From a bacterium (GTDB lineage: Bacteria; Myxococcota_A; Polyangia; Nannocystales; Nannocystaceae): 37,410 bases of DNA. Made by a program: the position numbers and the translations under genes. Of the stretch, positions 26,312 through 34,925 are shown in pieces. Below the pieces are notes generated by a model, which made no database searches, was not told the origin of the DNA, and saw nothing but the letters and a program-made list of their open reading frames with translations. The stretch spans positions 1 through 37,410 of the forward strand of contig JANSYI010000055.1 in assembly GCA_024742475.1 (NCBI GenBank), written 5' to 3'. Every line of letters starts with the position of its first letter. Position 1 is the stretch's first letter.

Positions 26312-27641
26312 GTGGGTCTTGGTTTCCATCTTGATCCGGGGGCAACGCCGATTGCTCACCGCCAACTTGAGCATACGCCTGCGCGAACTCGGGGCCGAAC
26401 AGCATCTCGGTCATCACGCGGTCGTCCCCGACGACGCTTCGGTAGAGCGCCACGAACCGCTCCCACTTCTTGCTCGCCTGGTTTCCCCACCCCGTCACGT
26501 CGCGTTCGATCTCGTCGGGGTCGAGTCGAGCCAGCAACGCACGACCGCCTTCGGCGACGCCGTTGAGCAGGGCAACCTGATGAATCATGGTGTCGGCGAA
26601 CAATCCGGCCAGCTGTGAAGCCCGCTCCGGGCCGCTGTGGCGGAAGTCGAGGAGGTGGCCGAGCATCTCGGCCGAAGTCTGCGCGACGTGCAGCGGCGTG
26701 AACTCCTTGATCGCCTTGACGCCCATCTCGCGCCCGAACTGTTCTTGTCCCCGCTGAAGCTCGACGAGTCCCTTCGCGCAGATCTCGAGCACGTCACGGA
26801 CGCGGGTGAGGAACTGCTGCATCTCCAGCTCGGAGGTCGGCGGCGGCACTTCGGGTAGAAGCTGCTCCGCGAACTCGGTCACCGAGCCGTAGCCGCCAGA
26901 AAACTGCGTCGCGGCAGGGCCCGCCCCGCTGCCCTCGAGCGGCGCCGAACGGTTGAACTCGCGGCGGATGAAGTCTTCGGCTTGCTCGCGCGTGTAGTTG
27001 GGCAGCGCGGCGAGCTGGCTACGAAGCTCCTGCTCGAACTGCAGCCGCGTGTCGCGACAGGCCTCGTGATACGGACGCAACGCCGCGAGCGCGCTGTGAA
27101 TCTGCCGCATCGGCACATGCGCCGTCTGGTGGGCATTGAGCGCTGGCGCACCGCCGGGATCCATGGCGGCGTCGGGATCGATCACCCCCGAGGCAGCCGA
27201 CTCCCCCGTATGCGGCGCCTGAATCCAGCCCGACGCGGACTGCTGCGGCTCGGCGCCCGGAAAAGTGCCGCCGGACGAAGGGTAGGGCTGACTGCCGGGC
27301 GCCGTGCCCCCGGAGGAGGCGTGCATCGGCGCGGGCTGCCCATGCGACATGATCAGCTCGAGGTCGCCCAACACCACGACCGCTTCGGGGCGAATCGGCA
27401 CCGACTCCCCCACCTGCACGCGCTGCCCATTGTGCAGCGAACCGTTGGTCGAGCCGAGGTCGTAGAACGTAGCCTTGGTGTCGTTGAAACGGATGACCGC
27501 ATGCCAGCCTGAGACGAACGCGTACGGGAGCGCGAGGTCGTTGAGGCGGTTGCGACCGATGCGAACCGGAGAGTTCGTGAACTGGTAGTCCGTCTGTTCC
27601 CCGGTCGTGGTCGAGCGGACGGTGATGCGTACGGGCCTCAA
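26304..27641 (-). CDS. T6SS FHA protein (Fha/TagH-like)
   Basis: This 445-residue protein has an N-terminal FHA domain (~20-95) with GR at 29-30, SGWH at 44-47 and STNGS at 64-68, the usual phosphothreonine pocket residues. A Pro/Ser/Gly-rich linker follows. The C-terminal ~200 residues carry KGLVELQRGQEQFGREMGVK and PLHVAQTSAEMLGHLL. I recognise this helical region as the C-terminal domain typical of T6SS-associated FHA proteins (TagH/Fha1 group). In those systems the FHA protein is the phosphorylation target that activates the TssL/TssM complex. It is soluble and sits just after tssJ, upstream of the unknown lipoprotein. Confidence 0.88.
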   Translation of the reverse strand: MRPVRITVRSTTTGEQTDYQFTNSPVRIGRNRLNDLALPYAFVSGWHAVIRFNDTKATFYDLGSTNGSLHNGQRVQVGESVPIRPEAVVVLGDLELIMSHGQPAPMHASSGGTAPGSQPYPSSGGTFPGAEPQQSASGWIQAPHTGESAASGVIDPDAAMDPGGAPALNAHQTAHVPMRQIHSALAALRPYHEACRDTRLQFEQELRSQLAALPNYTREQAEDFIRREFNRSAPLEGSGAGPAATQFSGGYGSVTEFAEQLLPEVPPPTSELEMQQFLTRVRDVLEICAKGLVELQRGQEQFGREMGVKAIKEFTPLHVAQTSAEMLGHLLDFRHSGPERASQLAGLFADTMIHQVALLNGVAEGGRALLARLDPDEIERDVTGWGNQASKKWERFVALYRSVVGDDRVMTEMLFGPEFAQAYAQVGGEQSALPPDQDGNQDPHA

Positions 27642-27656
27642 CGTACTCAGTCCCGC

Positions 27657-28445
27657 TCAGGGTTTGATGTCCGGCCGCTCAGGCGCGCTCGGCAAGTCGC
27701 CCTTGGAGGGGAGGTCGGGCTTGGACGGCGTGTCGGGGCGACCGGGAACCTTGGGCTTGTTGGGCGTCTTGTCCTCGATGTCCTTGCTGCGCAGCGGATC
27801 GTCGAGTTCTTCGTCGAGCTTCTTGCGGTCCCGAAGCCGCAGACGCTTCTTCTCCTTGGGCTTGGGAGGAGGCCCCAGCGGTGCACACGATACGTTCTCC
27901 GCGTCGAACCCGGCCGGGGGCATCTCGCCGCCGGAGACTTCGCTGCGGTCGAGGTAGACGAAGAAACACGGGTCCGGGATGTTCTTACCGACGGGATCCC
28001 GCGCGCACACGTTCTCGGGGTGGCGGCGCGGGATCTCGTAGAGCGTGTACCACGTCCGACCGACCGACTCGCGAAACAGCCCTGCGGCCATCAAGTGCGT
28101 CGCGTCCTCCTTGAGCGGAATGGTCCGCAGGTCGCGAGAGTCGGGCGCGAGCGTGAGTTCGTCGACCGCGAGGAAGTCCTCGCCAAGGTCTTCGGCCTTC
28201 TCGGATTTCCACATCTCCCCGGCGTCGACATCTTCCGCGGCGAGCTCCCCACGAAGCTGGTACACGCGCACCACGGTCGGCAGCGGGTCGCCATCTTCGT
28301 TCGGGTTGACTCGTGTACCCGCCCCGACGACGAGCGAGACGGCCCACTCGACCGAGTCGGGCTCGCAGGTCGGCTCGTCGTCTTTGCAACCGGTGGCAGC
28401 GAAGAGCGCGGCGAGGCCGAGGATCGAGTGTGCGCGGGTTCGCAT
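27657..28445 (-). CDS. tssJ: T6SS outer-membrane lipoprotein TssJ, with long tail
   Basis: This ~262-residue lipoprotein starts at ATG 28443-28445; an in-frame TTG at 28454 is weaker. The signal peptide MRTRAHSILGLAALFAATGC has a usable lipobox. Residues ~30-190 match TssJ well: GTRVNPNEDGDPLPTVVRVY, LGEDFLAVDELTLAPDSRD, then TIPLKEDATHLMAAGLFRE and WYTLYEIP. TssJ anchors the TssL-TssM complex in the outer membrane. Unusually, ~75 residues follow the core: a basic run (KPKEKKRLRLRDRKKL) and Pro/Lys repeats (KPDLPSKGDLP). Such a tail could contact peptidoglycan or TssM. It begins five bases after the stop of the FHA-CpaF-like gene, so they are probably one operon. Confidence 0.9.
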   Translation of the reverse strand: MRTRAHSILGLAALFAATGCKDDEPTCEPDSVEWAVSLVVGAGTRVNPNEDGDPLPTVVRVYQLRGELAAEDVDAGEMWKSEKAEDLGEDFLAVDELTLAPDSRDLRTIPLKEDATHLMAAGLFRESVGRTWYTLYEIPRRHPENVCARDPVGKNIPDPCFFVYLDRSEVSGGEMPPAGFDAENVSCAPLGPPPKPKEKKRLRLRDRKKLDEELDDPLRSKDIEDKTPNKPKVPGRPDTPSKPDLPSKGDLPSAPERPDIKP

Positions 28446-28450
28446 GGGTC

Positions 28451-30238
28451 TCAAGCGAAGATCGAAGGGTCGAGAGGGAAGCCTCGCTGCACGATGTCCT
28501 CGAAGCAGCGCGGACGGGCCCCCGTGAATTGCCAGTTTCGGCTTCCGGGGACGAGAGAGAAGACGTCTTGCACGCCAATGCGGCCGGCGTCATCGAGCGT
28601 CGGCTCCGCGAGCTGGGTGATGCGATCGACTCCGTCGGAGAAGTGCTGCAACGTGACCACGAGGGACACGGCTCGCATCGTGAGGTTGCCGGCGTAGGCA
28701 GGATCGGCGGTCTCGGCCAGCATCGCCCGAAGGTGCCGAAGTCCCGCGCCCGCGTTGGCAGCCCTCACGCCGAGGATCTGGCTGAACGACCGCGAAACGA
28801 GGCCCCCGATGACCCCGGCTTCGGACCACTCGACATCCTCGACGGCGAGCCGATCCGGGCCCAGGCCCAACGCGGCCTCGATGGAGTGGCCAGCACGGCC
28901 CGCGCGCGTCATGACGACCGCGTTGGTCGGAAAGGGCGTGACGTCGGACCCGGGGCTGAGAAGCGCAACCTGCAGCTCGTGCGCTGCACCTCCGGCCAGA
29001 AGCGAGGCCATCAGCCAGGACGCGCGCGCACCGGGGCCCGCGCAAACGAGCACGCTCATGCGAGATGCAACCGCAGCCGAGAGCAGCGCGAGCATGCCCG
29101 GGGACGCGACGCCGGCCCGCGCCATCGCTTCGGAGGTCGCGCTGCCTGCGGGCACCCTCTTGCGCAGTGAGACGATGCTGCCGTTGGGGTCGTAGGCGGC
29201 ATGGACTGCGTACTGTCCGAACACACCGCGCGCCGAGACCGACGAGGACGACAGCGTCACGCCTGTCACCCTGCGCACCCATGCGACCAGCGCGTACGCG
29301 CACGTGAACGGTCCCCGTCCCTCGGAGACATGCCCACCTCGGCTCACGCGTGCCCGGGCGGCAGAGATGAACACGACTTCGTCCGGCTGTCCCTCGAGCA
29401 GCTTCGTGACGGGGCCGTCATCGAGCATCTCGGCCAGCATCCGCGCCTGAAGGCCCGAGGTGTCGCCGAGGCTGCGAACGGACGAAGCCGACTGCAGCGC
29501 GGCGGAGAGCATGCCCGCAACCTTCGATCGAACCCCAGACTCATTGGCGACGACCGACGAGGACACGCGTCGCCAGACCGCTTCGAAGACGCGGTTGACC
29601 AGCACCTCGGGCTCGGCGTCTTGAAACTCGAACGCCGCGGCCGTCGTGCTCGTCGGTGCAGCGACCGGAGCGCTCGGAGGCCTCGATGGGGGTTGCGGAG
29701 GCGGTTGAGGAGGCGTGCCCCGATTCGGCAGCGGCGCTCGAGACAACCGAGGAAAGACGGCCGCGCGCGTCTCGACCTTCGCGGCGGTGGCTGCGACGGG
29801 CGCCTCGGGAGCGGGGGCAATGTTCGTCCCCAGCTCGTCCATCATCGGCGGCGGCGCCGGCCAATCCGCGTCCATCGCGGGACCGTCGGCAGATGGCGGC
29901 GCGGGAGGAGCCTGCGGCGTGCTCTCGATCGAGGTCGACTCCACGCCGGAGAGCTGGAATCGGAGCTTGGTATCCCCGATCTCCACGACATCCTGGGGGC
30001 TGAGCACGTGCGGTCCGCGAAGCCGACGCTGGTTCACGAACGTCCCGTTGGTCGAATCGAGGTCGACGATCGTCAGCGCGCTCCCCGTGACGAACACCCG
30101 TGCGTGTGACCCAGACGCGCCCGCGTCCGCGAGCACGACGTCATTCGACGGCCTTCGACCTAGGGTCACCTCCGGTTTCGCGAACTCGGGCGAACGCGTC
30201 GCTTCGCCGTCGGTGTCGATGAACACGTGAACCCGCAT
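28451..30238 (-). CDS. FHA protein with degenerate CpaF/TadA-like ATPase domain
   Basis: This 595-residue protein has an FHA domain at ~20-95 (GR 27-28, SGSH 42-45, STNGTF 62-67). A Pro/Ala-rich linker (~105-185) leads to a C-terminal domain (~190-595) whose layout follows CpaF/TadA secretion ATPases. An N-terminal PDEVVFI strand is followed by a VSLRKRVP segment and the nucleotide region. The P-loop is replaced by CAGPGARAS (~395-403), so the lysine and Thr/Ser of GxxGxGKT are missing. The later GPDRLAVEDVEWSEA corresponds to the usual PDRIxVGEVRGxEA. The chain most likely cannot hydrolyse ATP. It may be a phosphoprotein-dependent scaffold. It is the first gene of its leftward group, followed by tssJ and divergent from tssL. 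Confidence 0.82.
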   Translation of the reverse strand: MRVHVFIDTDGEATRSPEFAKPEVTLGRRPSNDVVLADAGASGSHARVFVTGSALTIVDLDSTNGTFVNQRRLRGPHVLSPQDVVEIGDTKLRFQLSGVESTSIESTPQAPPAPPSADGPAMDADWPAPPPMMDELGTNIAPAPEAPVAATAAKVETRAAVFPRLSRAPLPNRGTPPQPPPQPPSRPPSAPVAAPTSTTAAAFEFQDAEPEVLVNRVFEAVWRRVSSSVVANESGVRSKVAGMLSAALQSASSVRSLGDTSGLQARMLAEMLDDGPVTKLLEGQPDEVVFISAARARVSRGGHVSEGRGPFTCAYALVAWVRRVTGVTLSSSSVSARGVFGQYAVHAAYDPNGSIVSLRKRVPAGSATSEAMARAGVASPGMLALLSAAVASRMSVLVCAGPGARASWLMASLLAGGAAHELQVALLSPGSDVTPFPTNAVVMTRAGRAGHSIEAALGLGPDRLAVEDVEWSEAGVIGGLVSRSFSQILGVRAANAGAGLRHLRAMLAETADPAYAGNLTMRAVSLVVTLQHFSDGVDRITQLAEPTLDDAGRIGVQDVFSLVPGSRNWQFTGARPRCFEDIVQRGFPLDPSIFA

Positions 30239-30372
30239 CAGGTCGACCAGAAGAGTGCCCTAAACCGGCAGATGCTTGTAGCCCTCGCCCGTACCGCTGC
30301 GCAGGAGTTCTCCTCGCAGACCGCGCCGACTTTCGGGGAATCGGCCGGTGTGGGACACTGTCCGTACCGGCC
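30239..30372. promoter_or_regulatory. Divergent intergenic region (FHA-CpaF-like / tssL)
   Basis: These 134 bases separate the leftward FHA-CpaF-like/tssJ group from the rightward tssL-tssM-tssK-tagF group and should contain both promoters. I find no convincing -35/-10 pair or inverted repeat. There is also no Shine-Dalgarno sequence directly upstream of the GTG of tssL (30373). The region is listed so that it is not overlooked; its regulation cannot be read from the sequence by eye. Confidence 0.35.
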
Positions 30373-31083
30373 GTGAACCGCGTCAACGAGGTCACCAAGG
30401 ACTGCTTCAACGCCCTGATCCAGCTGCGAAGCGTCGGACAGGGTGCGGGAGCACGACCCGAGCATGTCTATCAACGCCTTCAGGCGTACGTCGATGACGC
30501 GATCGCCCGCGGCAAGAGCATGCAGATGGCCGAGAGCGACCTCGCGGACATCATGTACGCGCTCGTCGCCCACGCCGACGAACTCGCGCAGCAGAAGCCG
30601 GGTCCGCTCCGCGAGTACTGGCACGCGCGGCCCCTTCAGCTCCGATACTTCGGCGAGAACGTGGCCGGAGACGGCTTCTTCGACCGTCTCAACCGGATTC
30701 TGCAAGACCCAAGCCGCGTCGAGGCGCTGAGCGTCTACCACCAGGTGCTCGCGTTCGGTTTCGAGGGTCGCTACGCCGTCCGCGGGGGCGAGCTCGAGCT
30801 CGACATGATTCGTCGCCGAGTTCGGGACAACCTTGGTCGGCTCCTCAACCCCGAGCCTGTCTCGCGTAGCCATCTTCCCAAGCGAGAGAGCTTGCAGTCG
30901 CGTCGCATGGACTTCCTGGTGCTCTGGATCGGCCTCTTCGCTCTGTTGTTCTCGGTCTGCTTCATCATCGCTCTGCGCGTCTCACTCAACGGACTCACCG
31001 ACGCCCTCGACGCGCGCGGTCGCGTGCTGCTGCAGCGGCTCGCGGGCAATGACGGCGACGAGGCGAAGGAGAGCGCGCAGTGA
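30373..31083 (+). CDS. tssL: T6SS inner-membrane protein TssL (DotU)
   Basis: This 236-residue protein, with GTG start, matches short TssL/DotU. N-terminal helices are RVNEVTKDCFNALIQLRS and AYVDDAIARG, followed by the family signature region MYALVAHADELA (~62-74). PLQLRYFGENVAGDGFFDRL and LSVYHQVLAFGFEGRY come after. A single tail-anchor TM (~180-201) lies near the C-terminus. No peptidoglycan-binding (OmpA-like) C-terminal extension is present, so murein anchoring must come from elsewhere, perhaps from the LysM protein at 17249-19003. It is coupled to tssM through a GTGA overlap (31080-31083). Confidence 0.95.
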   Translation: MNRVNEVTKDCFNALIQLRSVGQGAGARPEHVYQRLQAYVDDAIARGKSMQMAESDLADIMYALVAHADELAQQKPGPLREYWHARPLQLRYFGENVAGDGFFDRLNRILQDPSRVEALSVYHQVLAFGFEGRYAVRGGELELDMIRRRVRDNLGRLLNPEPVSRSHLPKRESLQSRRMDFLVLWIGLFALLFSVCFIIALRVSLNGLTDALDARGRVLLQRLAGNDGDEAKESAQ

Positions 31084-34000
31084 TCAAGGGGATCTTCGTC
31101 ACCCTGCTCCTGACCGCGTCGTGGGGCGTGGTCGTCTACTTCGAGCTGCCCTACTGGATCGCTGGGATCGTCACCGCGGTCACGGCCCTCATCATCGGGC
31201 TCGTCTTCGGCGTCCGGTTCCACAAGAGTCGCAAGGCCAGCAAGGAAATCGAACGTGCCCTGCGGGCCCAGGCGGAAGAGCAAGCCCGCTCTGCCCGGCC
31301 CGACCTCGAAGCCGACATCCGGTCGATGCAGGAGGAGTTCACCCGAGCGATCAACTCGCTCAAGTCGTCGCGCCTGGGTGCGCGAGGTGCCTCCAGCGCG
31401 CTGTACTCGCTGCCCTGGTACGTGATCGTCGGCCCGCCGGGTGTCGGCAAGAGCACCGCACTTCGCAACTCGGGCCTCAAGTTCCCGTTCTCGAGCAACC
31501 GGGGCGGCGTCAGCGTGCAAGGCGTCGGGGGTACGCGCAACTGCGAGTGGTGGATGACCTCCGACGCCGTCATCCTCGACACGGCCGGGCGCTACACCAC
31601 GGAAAACAGCGACCGGGACGAGTGGTTTGCGTTCCTCGACCTGCTTCGAAAGTACCGAACTCGTCGTCCGATCAACGGCGTGCTCGCAGCGGTGAGCGTC
31701 GCCGACATCGCCGAGGCGCACCCCGAAGAAGTCGCGGGTCTGGCCCGGGAGATTCGTGCCCGCATCGACGAGCTCCAGGACCGACTCGGCGTCGTCGTCC
31801 CGGTCTACATGTTGTTCACGAAGTGCGACCTACTGCCGGGCTTCGTCGAAATGTTCTCCGACCTCAGCGAGGCAGAGCGGCATCAGATCTGGGGATTCAC
31901 GCTCAAGGTCTCCGACCAGCTCGCGCTCGCCGACCAGTGCGGGCAGCATCTCGACGAGCTGTCCGCCCTGCTCGAAAAGCGCACCCTTCGACGGCTCGCC
32001 GAGGAGCGCAGCATGGCTCGGCGCGAGCGGCTGCACGAGCTGCCGCAGTACTTCGCATCGCTCCGAGAGCCCATCGCTCGCTTCGTTCACGAGCTCACCG
32101 AGCCGAACATCTATCACGAGACTCCCGTGCTCCGCGGTGTCTACATGACCAGCGGCACCCAGGAAGGCCGCCCGCTCGGCCGCATCATGAGCTCGATCGC
32201 CGAGGCGTTCGGCCTGCGGCCGACCATCGGGGGAGCGACCGTCGCCCCCGTCGACGCGAAGAGCTACTTCCTCGGTGAGATCTTCCGGAAGGTCATCTTC
32301 CCCGACTACTCCCTCGTGCGGCACAACCGGCGTCGCACCCGGAAGCTGCGCATTGGGGGAACCATCGCGGGGGCGGTGTCCCTGGTCGCGGCAGTCGCAA
32401 CGGTTGCCCTTCCGCTGATGTCCTACCGCTACAACCGAGAGCTGCTCGGACAAGGCGGCACGGCGCTGGCCTACATCGAGCAGCACGTCGAGCAGGACAC
32501 GGTGGACGTCATTCCGATGGACCGCATCGAGCCCTTGCGGCGGATGGTCGACACCCTCCAGACCTACGAAGACGACGGCGCTCCGTGGTCGATGCGGATG
32601 GGGATGTATCAGGGCGACCGGATGTTCCCGCGGATGCGGGACGTGTTTGCGGACACCGTGCGTCGCGAGCTGCTCATCCCGGTTGCGACCCGAGAGCTCG
32701 AGGCTCTCGACCAGTTCGTGCGCAGCTATGAGCTGAACAACGAGACGCCGAGCCTCGAAGAGTACGAGACCAACTTCTCCCGGCTTCGGATGTACCTCCT
32801 CACCACGCAACCGGTGGGCGAAGGAGAGCCGGGGCTCAGTGAGACCGAGTCTGCATGGCTCGCGCGATACCTCGGCGACCTCTGGGAAGCGCCGATCTTG
32901 GTCTCGGGTGAATCGACGAGTCGCGACAGCATCGACAAGGTCGCCGAGACCTACATCCGGCTGCTCCGTAGCCGTCCGGACCTCGCGTTCAAACGCGAGA
33001 GCGACACCGTGACGAGCGCCCGCGAGGTGCTCTCTCGCGTCGACCGGACCAAGGCACTGACCAACCACCTGGTCGAAGCCGTGACGGGTCCCTCGCTGAC
33101 ACTCAAGGAGATGGTCGGCGTCTCGACTCTGCGCAACGACGACAAGCGAATCCGGCCTGCATTCACGAAGAAGGGGTTCACCCGTCAGGTGAAGCCTCTG
33201 TTCGAAGAGGGACTCGAAGAGTTCCTCGACCCGACGTGGGTGCTCGCCCAGGGCGGTGACAAGGCCGAAGAGCTGCAAGAGCAGGAGCTCGTCGCCATCA
33301 AGACGGCGTACTACCGGCTCTACATTCAAGAGTGGGAGACGTTCATCGACTCGACCTACGTGGTCACGCCCAAGTCCAAGGACTACATCGAGACGCTGGG
33401 GCTGCTGACCGACCTGACGCGGACGGAGCCCTACAAGATCCTGATTTCGAACGTGGCCTACCACACCACGCTCTTCGATCCGCAGGCACTCGAGGAGGGC
33501 GGCGCGGAGGGCGGGGGAGCGAAGGATGGACTCCAGCGCGCACTCGCCGGGGCCGGCAAGCGCGTCGTGATGCAACAGGGCCAGCGGGCGCTGCTGCGAA
33601 CGGGCGCGGGCCGTGTCGGGGTCAACACCCAGATCATTCAAGCTGCCGGCGAGGCCGCCCTCGAGGAGCGGGCGGTCGCCGACCCGAACACCGCCGCCGT
33701 GGTGTCCGAGTACACGGTCCACCTGCGTTTCAAGCCGCTTGCGGACTTTGGTGCCCCGGCCGTCGAGGCCCCGCCCGCCGATGGGGCTCCGCCGCCGCCA
33801 CCCAAGGTCAAGCCGCTCGACGAGTATCACGAGCAGCTTCGCTACGTTCGCGATGCGCTTCAGGCACAGCTCGATGATCCGAGCGCGAAAGAACAGACCG
33901 AAGAGAAGATCAAGAAGGCTCGGCGCAAGACGAAGTCGCTGCTCGCGGCCGAAACGGACACCATCTGGTCTCCAACCCTGGAGAAGCTTCTGCTGCCTCC

Positions 34001-34802
34001 GATCGAGCTGTCCGACCGCACCGTGGAGATCAAGGTGGCAGGCGGCGTGCAGAAGAAGTGGTGCAGCGATGTCGAAGCGGCGTTCGGACGCACCCTCGCC
34101 AGAGGTTACCCGTTCAACCCCGACGGCGAACCGGTCGCACTCGACGACCTCACCGAGTTCTACCACCCAAAGAATGGTGAACTCTGGAAGTACTACGAGA
34201 AGGTGCTCGAGAACTCGATCCCGATGCGGGGCACGAAGTTCGCGCTCGCCGACCGCGGAGCTTCGGGCAACGCGTACCGCCAGTCGGCGGTCGACTTCCT
34301 CAACGCCAGCCAGCAGATCACGGAGTCGATGTTTCCGCGGGGGTCCGACGACCCCAAAGTCGACTTCGTGATCAGCATCAAGGGCTCGAGCAAGGTGAAA
34401 GAAGTCGCGTTCAGCGTCGACGGTGAGACCGTTCGCTATCGGAACGGCCCCCTCGAGCGTCACGAGATGACGTGGCCGGGCGAGGATGCTCCAGGCGCAA
34501 AACTCGAGGTGATCGGCCTCGACCGCAAGGACAAGCTCGAGTTTCCCGGCGAGTGGGGTCTGATGCAGCTGCTCGAGGAGGGCAAGGTCAAGCGCGGCGA
34601 GAGCGGCAACCGAAAGTTCTACGCGCAGTGGGACTTCTCGGACGAGGACCTGGGTCTCGTGCAAATCACCTTCGAGCTCAAGCGGGTGGATACCCCGTTC
34701 TTCGGACTCGGCGGCAGAAAGCCCTTCCTGTCGATCTTCCGAAGCGACAACGTTCAGCCTCCCCGCTCGATCATCCGGGGCGCGTCCGCGTGCCCCCGCT
34801 GA
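31080..34802 (+). CDS. tssM: T6SS inner-membrane protein TssM (IcmF)
   Basis: This 1240-residue protein, with GTG start, is the large IcmF-like component that spans the periplasm and links TssL to TssJ. Two N-terminal TMs (~4-21 and ~25-44) are followed by a cytoplasmic GTPase-like domain with an intact Walker A GPPGVGKST (~118-126) and DTAGRY motif. A third TM lies at ~423-447 (IGGTIAGAVSLVAAVAT). The periplasmic part (~450-1240) is long and helical, then beta-rich at the C-terminus, ending after FFGLGGRKPFLSIFRSDNVQ. The intact Walker motif suggests active nucleotide use. About 20 residues of Ala/Pro (~895-915) form a linker. Length is normal for the family. Confidence 0.96.
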   Translation: MIKGIFVTLLLTASWGVVVYFELPYWIAGIVTAVTALIIGLVFGVRFHKSRKASKEIERALRAQAEEQARSARPDLEADIRSMQEEFTRAINSLKSSRLGARGASSALYSLPWYVIVGPPGVGKSTALRNSGLKFPFSSNRGGVSVQGVGGTRNCEWWMTSDAVILDTAGRYTTENSDRDEWFAFLDLLRKYRTRRPINGVLAAVSVADIAEAHPEEVAGLAREIRARIDELQDRLGVVVPVYMLFTKCDLLPGFVEMFSDLSEAERHQIWGFTLKVSDQLALADQCGQHLDELSALLEKRTLRRLAEERSMARRERLHELPQYFASLREPIARFVHELTEPNIYHETPVLRGVYMTSGTQEGRPLGRIMSSIAEAFGLRPTIGGATVAPVDAKSYFLGEIFRKVIFPDYSLVRHNRRRTRKLRIGGTIAGAVSLVAAVATVALPLMSYRYNRELLGQGGTALAYIEQHVEQDTVDVIPMDRIEPLRRMVDTLQTYEDDGAPWSMRMGMYQGDRMFPRMRDVFADTVRRELLIPVATRELEALDQFVRSYELNNETPSLEEYETNFSRLRMYLLTTQPVGEGEPGLSETESAWLARYLGDLWEAPILVSGESTSRDSIDKVAETYIRLLRSRPDLAFKRESDTVTSAREVLSRVDRTKALTNHLVEAVTGPSLTLKEMVGVSTLRNDDKRIRPAFTKKGFTRQVKPLFEEGLEEFLDPTWVLAQGGDKAEELQEQELVAIKTAYYRLYIQEWETFIDSTYVVTPKSKDYIETLGLLTDLTRTEPYKILISNVAYHTTLFDPQALEEGGAEGGGAKDGLQRALAGAGKRVVMQQGQRALLRTGAGRVGVNTQIIQAAGEAALEERAVADPNTAAVVSEYTVHLRFKPLADFGAPAVEAPPADGAPPPPPKVKPLDEYHEQLRYVRDALQAQLDDPSAKEQTEEKIKKARRKTKSLLAAETDTIWSPTLEKLLLPPIELSDRTVEIKVAGGVQKKWCSDVEAAFGRTLARGYPFNPDGEPVALDDLTEFYHPKNGELWKYYEKVLENSIPMRGTKFALADRGASGNAYRQSAVDFLNASQQITESMFPRGSDDPKVDFVISIKGSSKVKEVAFSVDGETVRYRNGPLERHEMTWPGEDAPGAKLEVIGLDRKDKLEFPGEWGLMQLLEEGKVKRGESGNRKFYAQWDFSDEDLGLVQITFELKRVDTPFFGLGGRKPFLSIFRSDNVQPPRSIIRGASACPR

Positions 34803-34846
34803 GACGCCGCCGCTGAGGCGACACGGCGACGGATTGGGCTTCTCTC

Positions 34847-34869
34847 CGACGCCCTGACGCGCCTATGAT
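34847..34869 (+). promoter_or_regulatory. Possible internal promoter upstream of tssK
   Basis: In the 123-base gap between tssM and tssK, a TATGAT (34864-34869) is a 5/6 match to the -10 consensus. I find no good -35 at the right distance; the nearest TTGGGC is 24 bases upstream. A promoter here would let tssK-tagF be expressed separately from tssL-tssM. Evidence is weak. Confidence 0.25.
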
Positions 34870-34925
34870 GGCCCAGTAGGGACGAGGCGGCGCACCACCG
34901 CGCCTCTCGCCCAGAAGCGATACTC

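Noticed and set aside
31830..34664. Long minus-strand open frame opposite tssM (944 codons)
   Set aside because: The opposite strand encodes a clear TssM with Walker A and TM segments; the minus frame has typical antisense composition and no domains.
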